Source: Histomonas meleagridis (Eukaryota > Parabasalia > Tritrichomonadida > Dientamoebidae). From it: 64,000 nt of DNA. Shown here piece by piece: positions 39,527 to 50,246 of the stretch; the first letter of the stretch is position 1, and the number at the start of each line of letters is the position of its first letter. The notes beneath the pieces are model-generated. The model was not told the origin of the DNA, ran no database searches, and saw only the letters and a program-made list of their open reading frames with translations. Made by a program: the position numbers and the translations under genes. The stretch spans positions 780,001-844,000 of the forward strand of contig WSYJ01000092.1 of assembly GCA_020186115.1 (NCBI GenBank), written 5' to 3'.

Positions 39527-40869
39527 TCACTTGGGTTCAAGGTACGATTGAATCGCTTTTGATGTTGCCTTTTCCAAGTGCTCCATTTCTATGAGTTCAT
39601 CACATATCAATCTCAAAGAGTTGAGATAATTGCAAAGATCTTCGTTGGTCCATTCTGTTTCAAAATCTTGGCCCATATGCTTGAGCAAGCGTTGTAGCTC
39701 GTGCTTACTACTTTCATTGTTTCCAACTGTTTTATCATCATTTTCAAATTGCTCAAAATGAGAATAAATTTGTGTGACCTTTTGAGAAATTTCGCGACCT
39801 AAAAGCTGCATCTGTGCATTAAACTTATGTCTTTCGCACCAAATTTATCATATTTTCCTTGCGTTTTAATAGCTAGTTTCACAATTTCTTCATTTTCTTG
39901 TTGTTGTTTTGCATTTTCAGCATTGTCCTTAAATTGGTCAACCATTACACCAACAAATATATTCGCAAAAACAAAAGCACCGACCCATAACCAAAGATCA
40001 GAGTTAACGGCCTCCCGACAACCGCCGAAACTTCACTGAAAATTGAGAGCCAACTGTCAAAAGTCATCAATTGGAAAACGGTTACCATCGATTTCCCAAA
40101 TGAACGAAATTTGTATCTGCATTCGTAATCCTCGTTATCGCTAATTGTATATTCATAAAATAACCATTGCCCTATTATTGCAAAAATACACATAATAAGA
40201 ACTATTAAGATGGAAACAAATAACATGGATTTGGATGCAGATGCAAGAGCTTCTGTTATTTTTTGAAGTGACGAAATTCTAGGAACAAGACGAAATATAC
40301 GAGATGCATTAAGAATATAAATTATCTTAATTTTTTCACCAAGATGCATAATATCAAAATTCAATTGGGTACAAACTAAAATAACAAACCCAGGTGGACA
40401 TATTGATATTACAAATAAAATGAAATCAAAAACATTCCAAACGTTTGTCCAAAAGTTTCGGCGATGTGCAAGAATTTTTAATGTAATCTCAACAAAATAA
40501 AACGCTGTTGCAACAAATTCATAGTTTCTAAAAATTTGAAAAAAGAAGTCTGTGTTCTTCTTCGTTAGCTGAGCAAAGGTAAACTGATGAAAATACATTG
40601 ATAAACAATAAAACTGTGATAAAATAAGAAACAATTGGTGATTGAGTTATCTTAAAAGCTGTGTAAAAAAATGTTACTTTATATTTGTATCTGAGTCGAT
40701 TTCTTTCTCGATAAATTTGATTAAATTCTGATTTTTCAATCCTCCTGAGTGGCTGAATTGCAACAGGTTGGTTGGGCGTTTGTTTCACAAGTTGGTCAGG
40801 TTCTTTTTCAAAATCATCTGATACAGAAGATGATATAGAAACTGCAAAAGGAGTTGATGACCCTTCCAT
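39527..40869 (-). pseudogene. Single-domain voltage-gated cation channel (CatSper/NaChBac-like), frameshifted
   Basis: Three or four 1-nt shifts divide it. Part 1 (40869-40528): Ser-rich N-terminus, then S1 (ITQSPIVSYFITVLLFINVF). Part 2 (40634-39945): S2 (ATAFYFVEITLKILAHR), S3 (VWNVFDFILFVISI), S4 with spaced Arg (ASRIFRLVPRISSL), S5, pore TVFQLMTFDSWLSIF with the TxDxW filter of CatSper-type channels. Part 3: S6 (WLWVGAFVFANIFVGVMVD). Part 4 (39811-39527): C-terminal coiled coil. Joins: T6 run near 40543, around 40020, and a T run near 39834. A further N-terminal piece (MKPQKIKSTARR, from 40970) may belong through an A run near 40870. CatSper-like channels conduct Ca2+ in flagella. Either a recent pseudogene or indel errors. 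Confidence 0.75.
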
Positions 40870-40970
40870 TTTTCTGCTAATTCGCCAGTATCTTCTTCTT
40901 CTTCTTCTGCTAATTGATGGCGAAGAAGCATTGATCTTCGTGCAGTTGATTTGATTTTTTGAGGTTTCAT

Positions 40971-42483
40971 TTATTCTATTCTCCTCATGTATTGTAAACT
41001 ATTGAAACATGAATACGTTAAAAAGTGCATTTTTGCAAAAGGATATGATTTGGTAACAATTTTGGAAATAAAGAGTATTGAATTATATTTTTATAATATT
41101 TTTTAAATTTTGCATTGTTGAAACTAAATAAAATATATGTTTCGATTGTTTTGTTATTTGGAACAGAGGCGATTGAAATGCGTCTGACCTCAGAAACAGA
41201 AAACAAATAAATACTAAGGAATTGTTATATGAAAAATAATTATCTTGAATTAGTAACAACTAATAAGTTAATTCATAATTATCTTGATTCTTTGAAAAAA
41301 TATTTAAAATATATTATGGTTAATGTTCAATCATAAAGAGTTCTCTTTTTCTGTTTCGAAATATTGGATCAAGTTAAAAATGACTTCTAAATTAACAATT
41401 TGTTGTAACAATTTGTGTGAACACTTAAAATATAAAATTTATCTGACCATATCCTCACGGAAGCATTTTACACTATAAATATGATTATCTCCGGTTTTAT
41501 TTCCAGTTCTTTGATTGACTTTTTTGATACAAATGAAACAAACGATGTAAGACACTATTATCATTTCCCAATTATATGAGGTAATTTCTATATTATTTAG
41601 ATACGAGTTATTGAAAACAATATCTGTAAAACAATAATTATAAAATAATATTCAATCTTTAATTAGAAATGATTTATTTCGCAAACAGCTTTAAGAGTTT
41701 TCTAATGTAAATCTCATTAGAGATTTCATCAATTATTATAACTGCATAAACATAATTCTAATTCTTAAATTAATTCAACCTGTTCAATTCTATTCTTTAA
41801 CAAAATTATTAATTTATAAAAAAATTTAATAAATATCATTAACATCACTCAAAGAGCATAATTTTTGGTGACAGTTTGGTTGGTTGACTCCGTCTTGTTA
41901 TCATTATTATTATAATTAAGATGAAATTTCATATCTGAAACCTATAAGAGTATAGCTTATTTTAAATATCAGAATATTTCAATTATGATTTAAAACATTT
42001 TGTGTTCACAAAATCGATTGTGTCATTTTATTCTCACATAAAATTTTTATGCCAGCGACAATACATGTGAGAAAAAAATATAAATATAGCTTGATAAATG
42101 AAATGTATAAATATTCTCATATAATTATTTATTTAACGCATTAAAAGAAGTCAAGTGTTTTTACGGAATGAAGTCATTGTTATCGGTTTCTTTTTTTAAC
42201 GTAAATTTATTTTATCGTACACACAAATATTTAAATGAAGCATACCAAAAAGTCAGAATTGACAACGAGGTAAAATTTTCAATGGTTACACCCGTCTTGT
42301 AGCTTTTTGAAATGATACAAAATGAATAAAACGATTAATTAACACTCAAAAACTATCGTTTCAGCTTTTTCAGAGCACAGTTGCTAACAACAAAGTGGCC
42401 GTTTGTCATTTGTGATCAAACCATATGCCAGAACATTCAATTTTCAGAGGGCTTTAAAAATAAAATTTGTTAAATAATCATCA
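40971..42483. other. 1.5-kb intergenic region
   Basis: AT-rich, divergent promoters at either end. No ORF, ankyrin relic, repeat or RNA gene could be supported. Confidence 0.5.
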
Positions 42484-43554
42484 ATGAACAAAAAAGATAA
42501 GCCACCAAAAATCAAGGACTGCTCACAACTGAACTTTAATACTTGGCTAGGACCAATACCTCAAGTAGATCCAGCAGATATTCCCGTTGATAATTCGCCA
42601 TACCAATATCCTCCGAATTTTGCAAACGATTTTAACAAACATTCAGTCAACGCAGTTAAAAACGCAAAATCCATCGGGTATTCTCAGTACTTGACTTATG
42701 TTTATGATATAGCTCCTTATCTATTTTATTGCCCAGGAATTCATCCAAGAGCTCTAACCATGTATTTCTTTAGTATGCCATCACAAGCACCAGCTCTGTT
42801 TTACTTCTATTTTTCTTCGATATCTCTTGAGTATGTTCCTCTTGCAGTTGCAATTCGAACGCTATTATCTCGAATTTCTTTTCCAAAAAATATGGCGCAA
42901 GTTCTTGTCATCATTGATTCCTTTGCCGACGCATACCATACAGCCAATCCATTTTTGTACGAAAACAAAAGCGATATTGTCAAGATTGTAAATGCGTCCA
43001 TTGTTTTAACTCTTAACCGAAGAGGCGAAGAATCAATGTCATGCACTTCCTTCCTTAGCATTCTTCAAAGCACTAAATCTCCAACAGAAGACAAAGAACG
43101 AGTTTATGAATATTTGAAATCAAATCCAATTCCATTGTTTTTCGGATTTGTGGAATTGACATCTGAACCGAACATGGCAATGTGTGGTGAGCTTACCAAG
43201 ATTGGTAGCGGATCTCTTCTCAAACGGAAAAAGAAACGATTGTTCCAATTAACTGGGTATACAAACGTAATGCAATCTTTCAAAGGTAAAGAAAAGAACG
43301 AGCTCTCTCTGGAGATCCCTCTGACAAACATTAAGGTGAAATATATTCCGGCGAATCAAAAGGATCCATCTCATTTCATCCTTAAGAGTGGCGATGGGAA
43401 TCCGTTCGGTAAGAAGTATGCCAATGGTAAGGTTAAGCCGAGTAAGAACAACTTCTACACATTTTATGCGAATAATGATAAGGATGTCAGGCATTGGGTG
43501 GATATGATTAACTTGGTTTCTTTCCATAAACTGATTAAGGAACTGGCGAAATAA
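42484..43554 (+). CDS. Sec7-PH protein (cytohesin-like Arf GEF) lacking the catalytic glutamate
   Basis: 356 residues. Sec7-like domain about 55-200: YDIAPYLFYCPGIHPRALTMYFF, PLAVAIRTLLSRISFPKNMAQ, DSFADAYHTANPF and VNASIVLTLNRRG, in the order of the Sec7 fold. The PH domain covers about 235-350: CGELTKIGSGSLLKRKKKRLFQL at strand 1-2 and HWVDMINLV as the C-terminal helix with the invariant Trp. Sec7 domains exchange GDP on Arf through a glutamic finger in the FRLPGEAQ loop; here it reads ISFPKNMAQ, with Asn at the Glu position. The PH domain would bind phosphoinositides. The protein may be a pseudo-GEF or use another mechanism. ATG at 42484 after TCATCA. Confidence 0.82.
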   Translation: MNKKDKPPKIKDCSQLNFNTWLGPIPQVDPADIPVDNSPYQYPPNFANDFNKHSVNAVKNAKSIGYSQYLTYVYDIAPYLFYCPGIHPRALTMYFFSMPSQAPALFYFYFSSISLEYVPLAVAIRTLLSRISFPKNMAQVLVIIDSFADAYHTANPFLYENKSDIVKIVNASIVLTLNRRGEESMSCTSFLSILQSTKSPTEDKERVYEYLKSNPIPLFFGFVELTSEPNMAMCGELTKIGSGSLLKRKKKRLFQLTGYTNVMQSFKGKEKNELSLEIPLTNIKVKYIPANQKDPSHFILKSGDGNPFGKKYANGKVKPSKNNFYTFYANNDKDVRHWVDMINLVSFHKLIKELAK

Positions 43555-43992
43555 ACATTCGCATTAATTGTCTTTTTTGTGCCAATATTGATGTGAAGAT
43601 TTGAAACCTCCAAAATACAGCGGTTTCATTGAAATAACGCCTTTTTGATAGATTTACTTCGTTATTAATTATTTTTTTTTTTGGAGAAAAAAAAGCACTT
43701 TTTTTGCTGACTTTCCACAAATTAATTCTTCTACAAATCATTCAACTTGTTTGTTGACATTAGGCGGCATTTTTATCTTCAATTTTTTGTCTTTTGTGGT
43801 ATCTCACTAAATATAATTCTTGAATTTCTGTAACAAAAAAGGAATTAAACGGTCGACATTCAAATTTCAATGCTTTTGTGGGCAGTTCAACTTTATTTTG
43901 AATGCTTTACATACATGAACAACACTTTTCGACAATCATTCAATTCACAACTTCCAACAGAAATACTTGACAAACCCTCTTAATAAATAGGT
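43555..43992. other. Short intergenic region
   Basis: 438 bp, AT-rich; T8 run at 43670. TCACAAC at 43944 might be the initiator of the next gene (49 nt to its ATG). Confidence 0.4.
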
Positions 43993-46900
43993 ATGAGATC
44001 TGATCTTGTTTTTTTCCTTCCATTACTAGCTGATAAAAAACTGTTAGAAGACAACTCAGCACAATATGCATTAGTTTCATATGATCGAGATGTAATAATT
44101 CCTGCAACAAAACATTTAATGCCTTACATCAAGGAAAACTTAAACAAAGTTTCATCATCAAAAAGAAAGATCAAATTTCTTACAGAGTTTCTTGCCGTTT
44201 CTCTTGCAATGCCAATTGAAGAATATAAAAATATCGAAATTTCTGTCGAAATTTATGAAAAATGGTTAAAAGACCCATCACTGCTTGGAGATACTATAAA
44301 GGTGCAAAACAAATATATACAAAAGATTGTTTTACAACTTTCTTCTCCATTTGGTTTTATTAACTCAGAAAATTCGAATCTTGAAGAATTTGAAACAAAA
44401 TTTTATAAGATTTTAACGAGGATACTTTCCATATATCTAAATCTTGCTCGAGAACAAGGCAAGATTTTCACAAATGATACATGGGTTATTTTATTTAAAA
44501 CATTAATTGGAGTATGTGACTCGATTTTTAGCTTCGATTTCAGTAGGCTACTCTCTTCAGGCAAAGATTCATTTATAAAGGACAAAGCAGTTGATACATT
44601 ATTTTCCATTCTTTATGTAAGTGGTCTTAAATCCGATGATGTATGGAAGACCTTTCAACTTTACTTTCGTAGCTGGAGTAATGACATCAATTTCATCAAA
44701 AATTGGGGAAAAAATTTGAAAATATTATTTTTTGGATTAACATCATTTTTATTTTCACAGCCATTGGCACTTAATGAAGTCTTTGATGGTGGCATTTATT
44801 CAATAGAAGGGAATGAGCTTGACATCTCAACTCTTTTTTTCATATTCAATAACGTATACCTATCGGTAGGCATTGAAAAAATTGTCACTTCACCTGACAT
44901 TTTTTCTGATGTCGCCGATTCAATTAACTTCATCGTCCAAACCGCTCGAACCGTTTCGGAAGAGAACTCTCAATTCTTTATTCAGAAGTTTCCAGCTCGA
45001 GAATTTCTTCGCTTATTTGGATCAATACTGACAAAATCACCAAGCGACCAAACAAGTGATTTTGATTTGGCACTGTCCAAAAATACTGATTCAATTCTTT
45101 TTATTATATCAAATTTCGATCTTAAAGGTACCGAGAAAATTTACCCACATCTCATTACTTTTGTACTGAATAGGGTTAATGGATTCCATCAACTTAATAA
45201 TGCTGCTTTTATTCAAAGAGGAGCTGATTTAATTTCATCCAATATCCAAGGAACAGGTTATATATCTATTCAATCTCTTCGCCTCATGGAGTTTTTTGAT
45301 ATGTCTCAAGTTTCTAGTGTCTACAAGAAAGAATATTTATATCCATTTTTATGTCAATTATTTATTACTGCATCTGAGATATCATCATTAAATCCTGAAA
45401 TTGTAGAAGTCATCAACAGTGTTAACAACAAGAATTACTTCGAGAAACCGTTCAAATGCGTTTTTTCACAAATTGATAATATTGATAATTTATTTTTCGT
45501 TATGGTAGCCACTTCATTTACTTTAAACATATCAATTCTCAGTGAGATAAAGCGTAAGTTAGTTCATTCAAAGAAAAGCGGCTTTAAGCAATCATCATTG
45601 ATATCGTCAATTTTTTGTTTTTTAAGTGTTATCATAAAATACGACAAAGACATAGTTGAAGTAATGCATGACCAAGACTTTATACCATTAATTGTCTCAA
45701 TTGTTCAAACTACAAAAGACGATGTCAACTTACTCATTTCATCGTTACAGTTATTCCTATCGTTGATTGAATGGGGCGACGATATCTTTCAAAAAGGGAA
45801 TAACACGACCTCATTTTTAACGTACACCAAATACATCAAAATGATTTTGGCATCAAACGCAACCGACATTCATTCAAAAAGTTTAAACAAAATCGAGACA
45901 TTATATGAAACCATCTTAAGCAAAGTTAATCTCCATAACCCTTGTTTTGATTATTATTCACGTCAATTAGACACACACATTCAGATCAATGAGGATTACA
46001 TCATCAACTCCATGAAAATCACATCGCCAATCATTAATTATTATACAATTAATGATAATTTATTAGTATCATTCATCGAATATTCGAAAACTAACACACA
46101 ATCACAAATAGTTATAGCACGTGGATCATTCGGTAAAAGTATTTGGACAATTAAAGACTTTTGTAAAGGCCATACTAAGGAGCCAATGCTTTCTAACATT
46201 ATAAAACCTAAAGAAATCACAAAATTAAAAGAAATAGAATCAGTTCCATCGAAGAATTCTTCACCGAAATATTTACCACAAATCAAATTAACACAACTTA
46301 ATCAAGACGACGAATTATTACGTGATAAATATATCGATGAATATTATCAATGGCTTAATTGGGACAAATATTCATTTTGTTTGCCATTAAATTATAATTC
46401 ATTAACACAACGAACACAAATATCGAACTTCTTAGCGCGCATTGGTTTGTTGGGCAGTCATAACAAGTTTAATATCAAATTACAAAATGATAATATATCG
46501 AAAGTTAAAAATGTCATTAAAACTTTGGATGAAACTGAGAAATTGAACTTAATAATTGTTCCAATAATCCATGTGATAGAATCTGATGATTCATTGGAGT
46601 CAACAATTAAACATTTTCGTACGAAATCAGAAAAATTACAAATTTTCATGAGCCAAATCGCAGAGCCGATGATAATAACAAAGGAATCGTCAAAGTTACA
46701 CAATTTGCCAAACTTTAACACTTCTGTACCCGTTCTCCCGATATCGAATGGAGCAATCGCATTTGTTTGCACATCAATGTTAGAAAACGAAGTTGATGCA
46801 TTAAATCTGATAAATAATTCAAAGGATTCAATGATCAGAATTATATTCAATGAGACAAACTTTGACATAAAATTCAATAAATACATTAACGGTAATAACC

Positions 46901-47199
46901 GTAAACAGTTGCAGTTAATTGTGAAGCCGTTAATAAACGGCGCGTTCCAAATAACATCAAACCCATTGAACTTGGCAAACTATATAATCCCATTCTTGCA
47001 AAAGCAAACAATGAGAGCAAAGTCTTTCGCTTTTAACGTTGCGATTTGTATGGAAATATTTGCAGATGAAAGAGACGAAAATGAATTTGAAAATCTGTGT
47101 AAGAAAAGAGAAGAAATCATTAAAAAGGAATTATGTAATGATAAAAGTGTCGATAAGGAATTAGGAACTGAAATAGCATTCTTGTCAATAAATGAGTAA
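43993..47199 (+). CDS. RalGAP/tuberin-like Rap-GAP domain protein
   Basis: 1068 residues, mostly helical solenoid (HEAT-like) for the first 800. The C-terminal part from about 800 resembles the RapGAP fold of RalGAP and tuberin: FLARIGLLGSHNKF, TSVPVLPISNGAIAF, then MIRIIFNETNFDIKFN and LIVKPLINGAFQITSN, matching the VxIIFND...F.....IV.PL.NG.YRI pattern. These GAPs act on Rheb or Ral GTPases through an Asn thumb; in this copy the exact thumb residue is not certain. Its size and layout fit an alpha-type RalGAP subunit or a tuberin-like protein upstream of TORC1 or exocyst control. ATG at 43993. Confidence 0.6.
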   Translation: MRSDLVFFLPLLADKKLLEDNSAQYALVSYDRDVIIPATKHLMPYIKENLNKVSSSKRKIKFLTEFLAVSLAMPIEEYKNIEISVEIYEKWLKDPSLLGDTIKVQNKYIQKIVLQLSSPFGFINSENSNLEEFETKFYKILTRILSIYLNLAREQGKIFTNDTWVILFKTLIGVCDSIFSFDFSRLLSSGKDSFIKDKAVDTLFSILYVSGLKSDDVWKTFQLYFRSWSNDINFIKNWGKNLKILFFGLTSFLFSQPLALNEVFDGGIYSIEGNELDISTLFFIFNNVYLSVGIEKIVTSPDIFSDVADSINFIVQTARTVSEENSQFFIQKFPAREFLRLFGSILTKSPSDQTSDFDLALSKNTDSILFIISNFDLKGTEKIYPHLITFVLNRVNGFHQLNNAAFIQRGADLISSNIQGTGYISIQSLRLMEFFDMSQVSSVYKKEYLYPFLCQLFITASEISSLNPEIVEVINSVNNKNYFEKPFKCVFSQIDNIDNLFFVMVATSFTLNISILSEIKRKLVHSKKSGFKQSSLISSIFCFLSVIIKYDKDIVEVMHDQDFIPLIVSIVQTTKDDVNLLISSLQLFLSLIEWGDDIFQKGNNTTSFLTYTKYIKMILASNATDIHSKSLNKIETLYETILSKVNLHNPCFDYYSRQLDTHIQINEDYIINSMKITSPIINYYTINDNLLVSFIEYSKTNTQSQIVIARGSFGKSIWTIKDFCKGHTKEPMLSNIIKPKEITKLKEIESVPSKNSSPKYLPQIKLTQLNQDDELLRDKYIDEYYQWLNWDKYSFCLPLNYNSLTQRTQISNFLARIGLLGSHNKFNIKLQNDNISKVKNVIKTLDETEKLNLIIVPIIHVIESDDSLESTIKHFRTKSEKLQIFMSQIAEPMIITKESSKLHNLPNFNTSVPVLPISNGAIAFVCTSMLENEVDALNLINNSKDSMIRIIFNETNFDIKFNKYINGNNRKQLQLIVKPLINGAFQITSNPLNLANYIIPFLQKQTMRAKSFAFNVAICMEIFADERDENEFENLCKKREEIIKKELCNDKSVDKELGTEIAFLSINE

Positions 47200-47541
47200 A
47201 AGTTTTGTAATTTTAAAGCACTTTTGTGTAAATCACTTAATTTGTGTCTCTGGTAACTCGGAGTTGTACTTAAAGCACAAGGAGCTTCACAACTTTATGT
47301 ATCAAAAAATGATTTTTTTTGATCCATCAAAAGATTTTGTATGGAAAACAGAATCAGCAAAGAAATGCTGCGCGATTTTGTTATAGAACGGATATCATGA
47401 AATTGGACTTCTTTTACTAAGAAACATAAACAGGCGAAGAAATCTCTTTGCGTTATGCAGTTTCGAAGAAGGAAGAACATGAGTGAAAGTGAGGATATTT
47501 GCCACATACGATAGAGTTTTCAATGCGCCATTTTGTGAAAT

Positions 47542-47805
47542 ATGAAAATCAAAGGTTTACATAGCCGTCGGATAACATTCGGCCAAATAATGTCTTCGAG
47601 TTGGGTTCTTTATACTTTGTTGGTGATTCTCGTGCTATTTATTATGCTAACAGTTCACGTTTGGAAAAATAAGGAATATTACTTTGAAATGGTAGGAATG
47701 GAACTTCCACCCCAACTGCAAAATAGAATGAAAAGAAATGAAAAGAAAGTTAGAGCCCACCCAAACGCAAGAAAAACCGGCAAAGCAAAAAGACATGCTA
47801 AATAA
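47542..47805 (+). CDS. Small single-pass membrane protein
   Basis: 87 residues, or 71 if translation starts at the second ATG (47590, MSSSWVLYT). One TM helix (WVLYTLLVILVLFIMLTVHVW) is followed by a short amphipathic part (KEYYFEMVGMELPPQLQNRM) and a basic C-terminus (KKVRAHPNARKTGKAKRHAK). The layout resembles small ER membrane proteins that bind ribosomes or complexes, but I cannot name it. The gap of 342 bp upstream (47200-47541) holds no other feature. Confidence 0.55.
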   Translation: MKIKGLHSRRITFGQIMSSSWVLYTLLVILVLFIMLTVHVWKNKEYYFEMVGMELPPQLQNRMKRNEKKVRAHPNARKTGKAKRHAK

Positions 47806-48026
47806 ATCATATGTTGATTTTATTTAAATCGCATTTTTGATATCAAAACAATCCTCATTGTTATTTGTGTTTTTTATTGGCGTTATAATTTAGTGTCACG
47901 TATTAATTAAAAATATCCATTATTTATTAAAAATATAAAATTATCAAAATCAGATTTTGCTTTAGAATTTCAATCTCCGAAAGTTTGAACTTAAATAAAA
48001 ACAAAAAACATTTCCCTAAAAAAATT
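47806..48026. terminator. Convergent 3' region
   Basis: 221 bp between converging stops; AT-rich with AATAAA-like A/T words. Cleavage sites not resolvable. Confidence 0.3.
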
Positions 48027-50246
48027 TTATTTTGACAATTCTATTATTTGTGTGTATTTGGACAAAAGAACATCATTTGCAGGTGATGCCTCGTATCCTA
48101 AGCACTCAGCGCACAGGTCTGCAATATATTTTTCTCTATACATTAAATCATTTGTGTTTATCATTTTTGGAATTTTCTTTGATTTTTTTTCTTTTGAATG
48201 TGTTCCATTTCGTTTTTTACCCCTCGAATCACTTCTAACGAGAGTCTTTTTCCTTGGCGAGTTTAAGAACGAACTTGTATTTGATGTTTGTTTACCAGCG
48301 AAATGATCAATAAATTCTTTTTTAACCTGAGCCATTAATTTCTTGATTTCTGCTAATTGTTCCTGTGGTGCTTTTGTTATGTAATGCTTTTCATCTTGTT
48401 CAGGCCAATTTGCTTTTTCTAATCCAGAGTTTGTCACTTTTTGGCAAAAGTTAACAAACGAATTAACGGATTTAACCGCCAGGCCATCGAACGATAACTG
48501 TTTGAGACCGTTATCGATGATTTGACTAAGTAATTCGACGCCTTTTTCTTTGATTTCTTGGCCGGTTACATCCAAATTTTCCAATTGAAAACTTTCGTTT
48601 CCTAATTCCTCCAGAATTGGATATAAATGTTCACCATAAACAGTGGGCTGTTCAGCTCTTAATATTAATGTGTTAAGTTTACATTTCTTGATATAATTCA
48701 AAAAGTATTGAATTGATTCATCAATACCATCCATTTTAAATGTGTTTGATAAGTTTAAATTTAAGAGACTTGTGTTATTAGATAAAAACCCAAAGAACTT
48801 TTTAGATGATTTGGAATCCATTTTGTTCTTTTTCCATGACAAATCTATAAGTTTAGGTAATTTAACAGTCAACAAATAATCATATTGTTCTTTGGAATCT
48901 AATCTTATTGCGTCAAATGCTAAATAACTTGGCGAATTTCTTGATGCTGATAAAGTGTTGAATAAAGACTTAAACGAATCCAAAGTAAACGTGCAACCAG
49001 AAAAGGAAACGGTTGTGAGTTCACCGAAGTCGTTTATTTGCCTCTTCAATGGGGACTTAAAGTCGTTTTGTGACAAGTCCAGATTAACTATTGAGTTCTT
49101 AGACGTCGTTACTTCGGGGAGAATTACTGAGACATCTAAGTTACAATCAATTAATGATAATTTCTTGATTCGTTCTTTAGCTTTGGAATTGGTGGAAAAG
49201 AACTCCTTGAGGCACTTTTGGAAGTTGTCTGACCGAACTGTTTCGAAATAAATAGAATTTAGATTATCAAAACAATTTGAATTGCAAAAGTAATTGAAGA
49301 GATTAACGATAGTGATATCTGAGAATCGACATTTGCAAAAAGAAACCGATTGAAGTTCACTTCCAATGGTTTGTAGATATCCTATGAAAGATAAAAATGA
49401 GCTTGTTGTTAACTCACAGCGAATGAAATTAAGTTCTTTAACAGGGAGCTTATTTTCAATTGATGTTTTTGTAATTGAGTCTATTGATTCAATAAATGTA
49501 ATACATGTAAATGTAAGTTTTTTGATGTTAGGATTGTTCTTAATAATCGGAAGGAAATGTGGAAGAAAAGAACAAAAGTTGAGACCTTTAAATGTGATAG
49601 AATTAATGACATTATCGTGTGCAACTGAATCAACAATAGCACCAATATAACTGGAAGCTGCAATATCGCCAGTAAAATCGAAACTCTCTTTTGTAGACTT
49701 AAGAATTTCGATGGTTTCGGCAATTTGATCAACAGATGTTGATTTGGTTAAACGTTGATTTGCAAGAAGAAATGAAGTAAATCTATCTGCAAGGATAGAT
49801 TCACTTGTATATTTGGTTTCACATTTAGCAAACTCTGGTTTGAGATCTGTGGCGCATTCAAATCTAAATTTATGATTAACTGATTCGCCAAATAAAGCTG
49901 TTATAGTCGAATATACAATGGCCGCGAGCTTTACTAGCTGTTCGGAACAAATTGTTATTGCGTTTTGTGGGTTACTTCCTGTAATGATCATACTATTTTG
50001 CCCGAGAAGAATCAGACTTATTTCTTCAAATGAAATTGTTTTGGAAAGAATGTATGATCTTGGGAAAGATTTTTTTTCAAGAATGAAAAATCCAGGTGTA
50101 CAAACCAATAAATATCTGTTATGAAAACTTCCATGTTTGTTCATTAACTTAATTTTCCCAAACCAAAGTAACTTCGTGTTGCTTAAATGAAGCAAAGGAT
50201 GAAGATTCGCATATTGCGATAGTTCTTGACTTGGGACAGATTTCAT
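48027..50246 (-). CDS. CARMIL-like PH-LRR protein
   Basis: 739 residues from ATG at 50246 (MKSVPSQELS); the frame upstream starts only with TTG. Residues 20-125 look like a PH-type domain (KLLWFGKIKLMNKHGSFHNRYLLVC..FFILEKK). Then 16 or so ribonuclease-inhibitor-type LRRs follow (INSITFKGLNFCSFLPHFL, IVNLDLSQNDF, LLNLNLSNTFKMDGI), as in CARMIL, where PH plus LRR bind membrane and capping protein regulators. The C-terminal ~110 residues are basic and Ser-rich (SPRKKTLVRSDSRGKKR), standing where CARMIL has its capping-protein-interaction motif; I cannot see a clear CPI motif. It may regulate actin together with Nap1. Confidence 0.72.
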   Translation of the reverse strand: MKSVPSQELSQYANLHPLLHLSNTKLLWFGKIKLMNKHGSFHNRYLLVCTPGFFILEKKSFPRSYILSKTISFEEISLILLGQNSMIITGSNPQNAITICSEQLVKLAAIVYSTITALFGESVNHKFRFECATDLKPEFAKCETKYTSESILADRFTSFLLANQRLTKSTSVDQIAETIEILKSTKESFDFTGDIAASSYIGAIVDSVAHDNVINSITFKGLNFCSFLPHFLPIIKNNPNIKKLTFTCITFIESIDSITKTSIENKLPVKELNFIRCELTTSSFLSFIGYLQTIGSELQSVSFCKCRFSDITIVNLFNYFCNSNCFDNLNSIYFETVRSDNFQKCLKEFFSTNSKAKERIKKLSLIDCNLDVSVILPEVTTSKNSIVNLDLSQNDFKSPLKRQINDFGELTTVSFSGCTFTLDSFKSLFNTLSASRNSPSYLAFDAIRLDSKEQYDYLLTVKLPKLIDLSWKKNKMDSKSSKKFFGFLSNNTSLLNLNLSNTFKMDGIDESIQYFLNYIKKCKLNTLILRAEQPTVYGEHLYPILEELGNESFQLENLDVTGQEIKEKGVELLSQIIDNGLKQLSFDGLAVKSVNSFVNFCQKVTNSGLEKANWPEQDEKHYITKAPQEQLAEIKKLMAQVKKEFIDHFAGKQTSNTSSFLNSPRKKTLVRSDSRGKKRNGTHSKEKKSKKIPKMINTNDLMYREKYIADLCAECLGYEASPANDVLLSKYTQIIELSK

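Noticed and set aside
47192-47386. 64-codon ORF after the RalGAP-like gene
   Set aside because: Overlaps the preceding stop, no initiator or recognisable composition.
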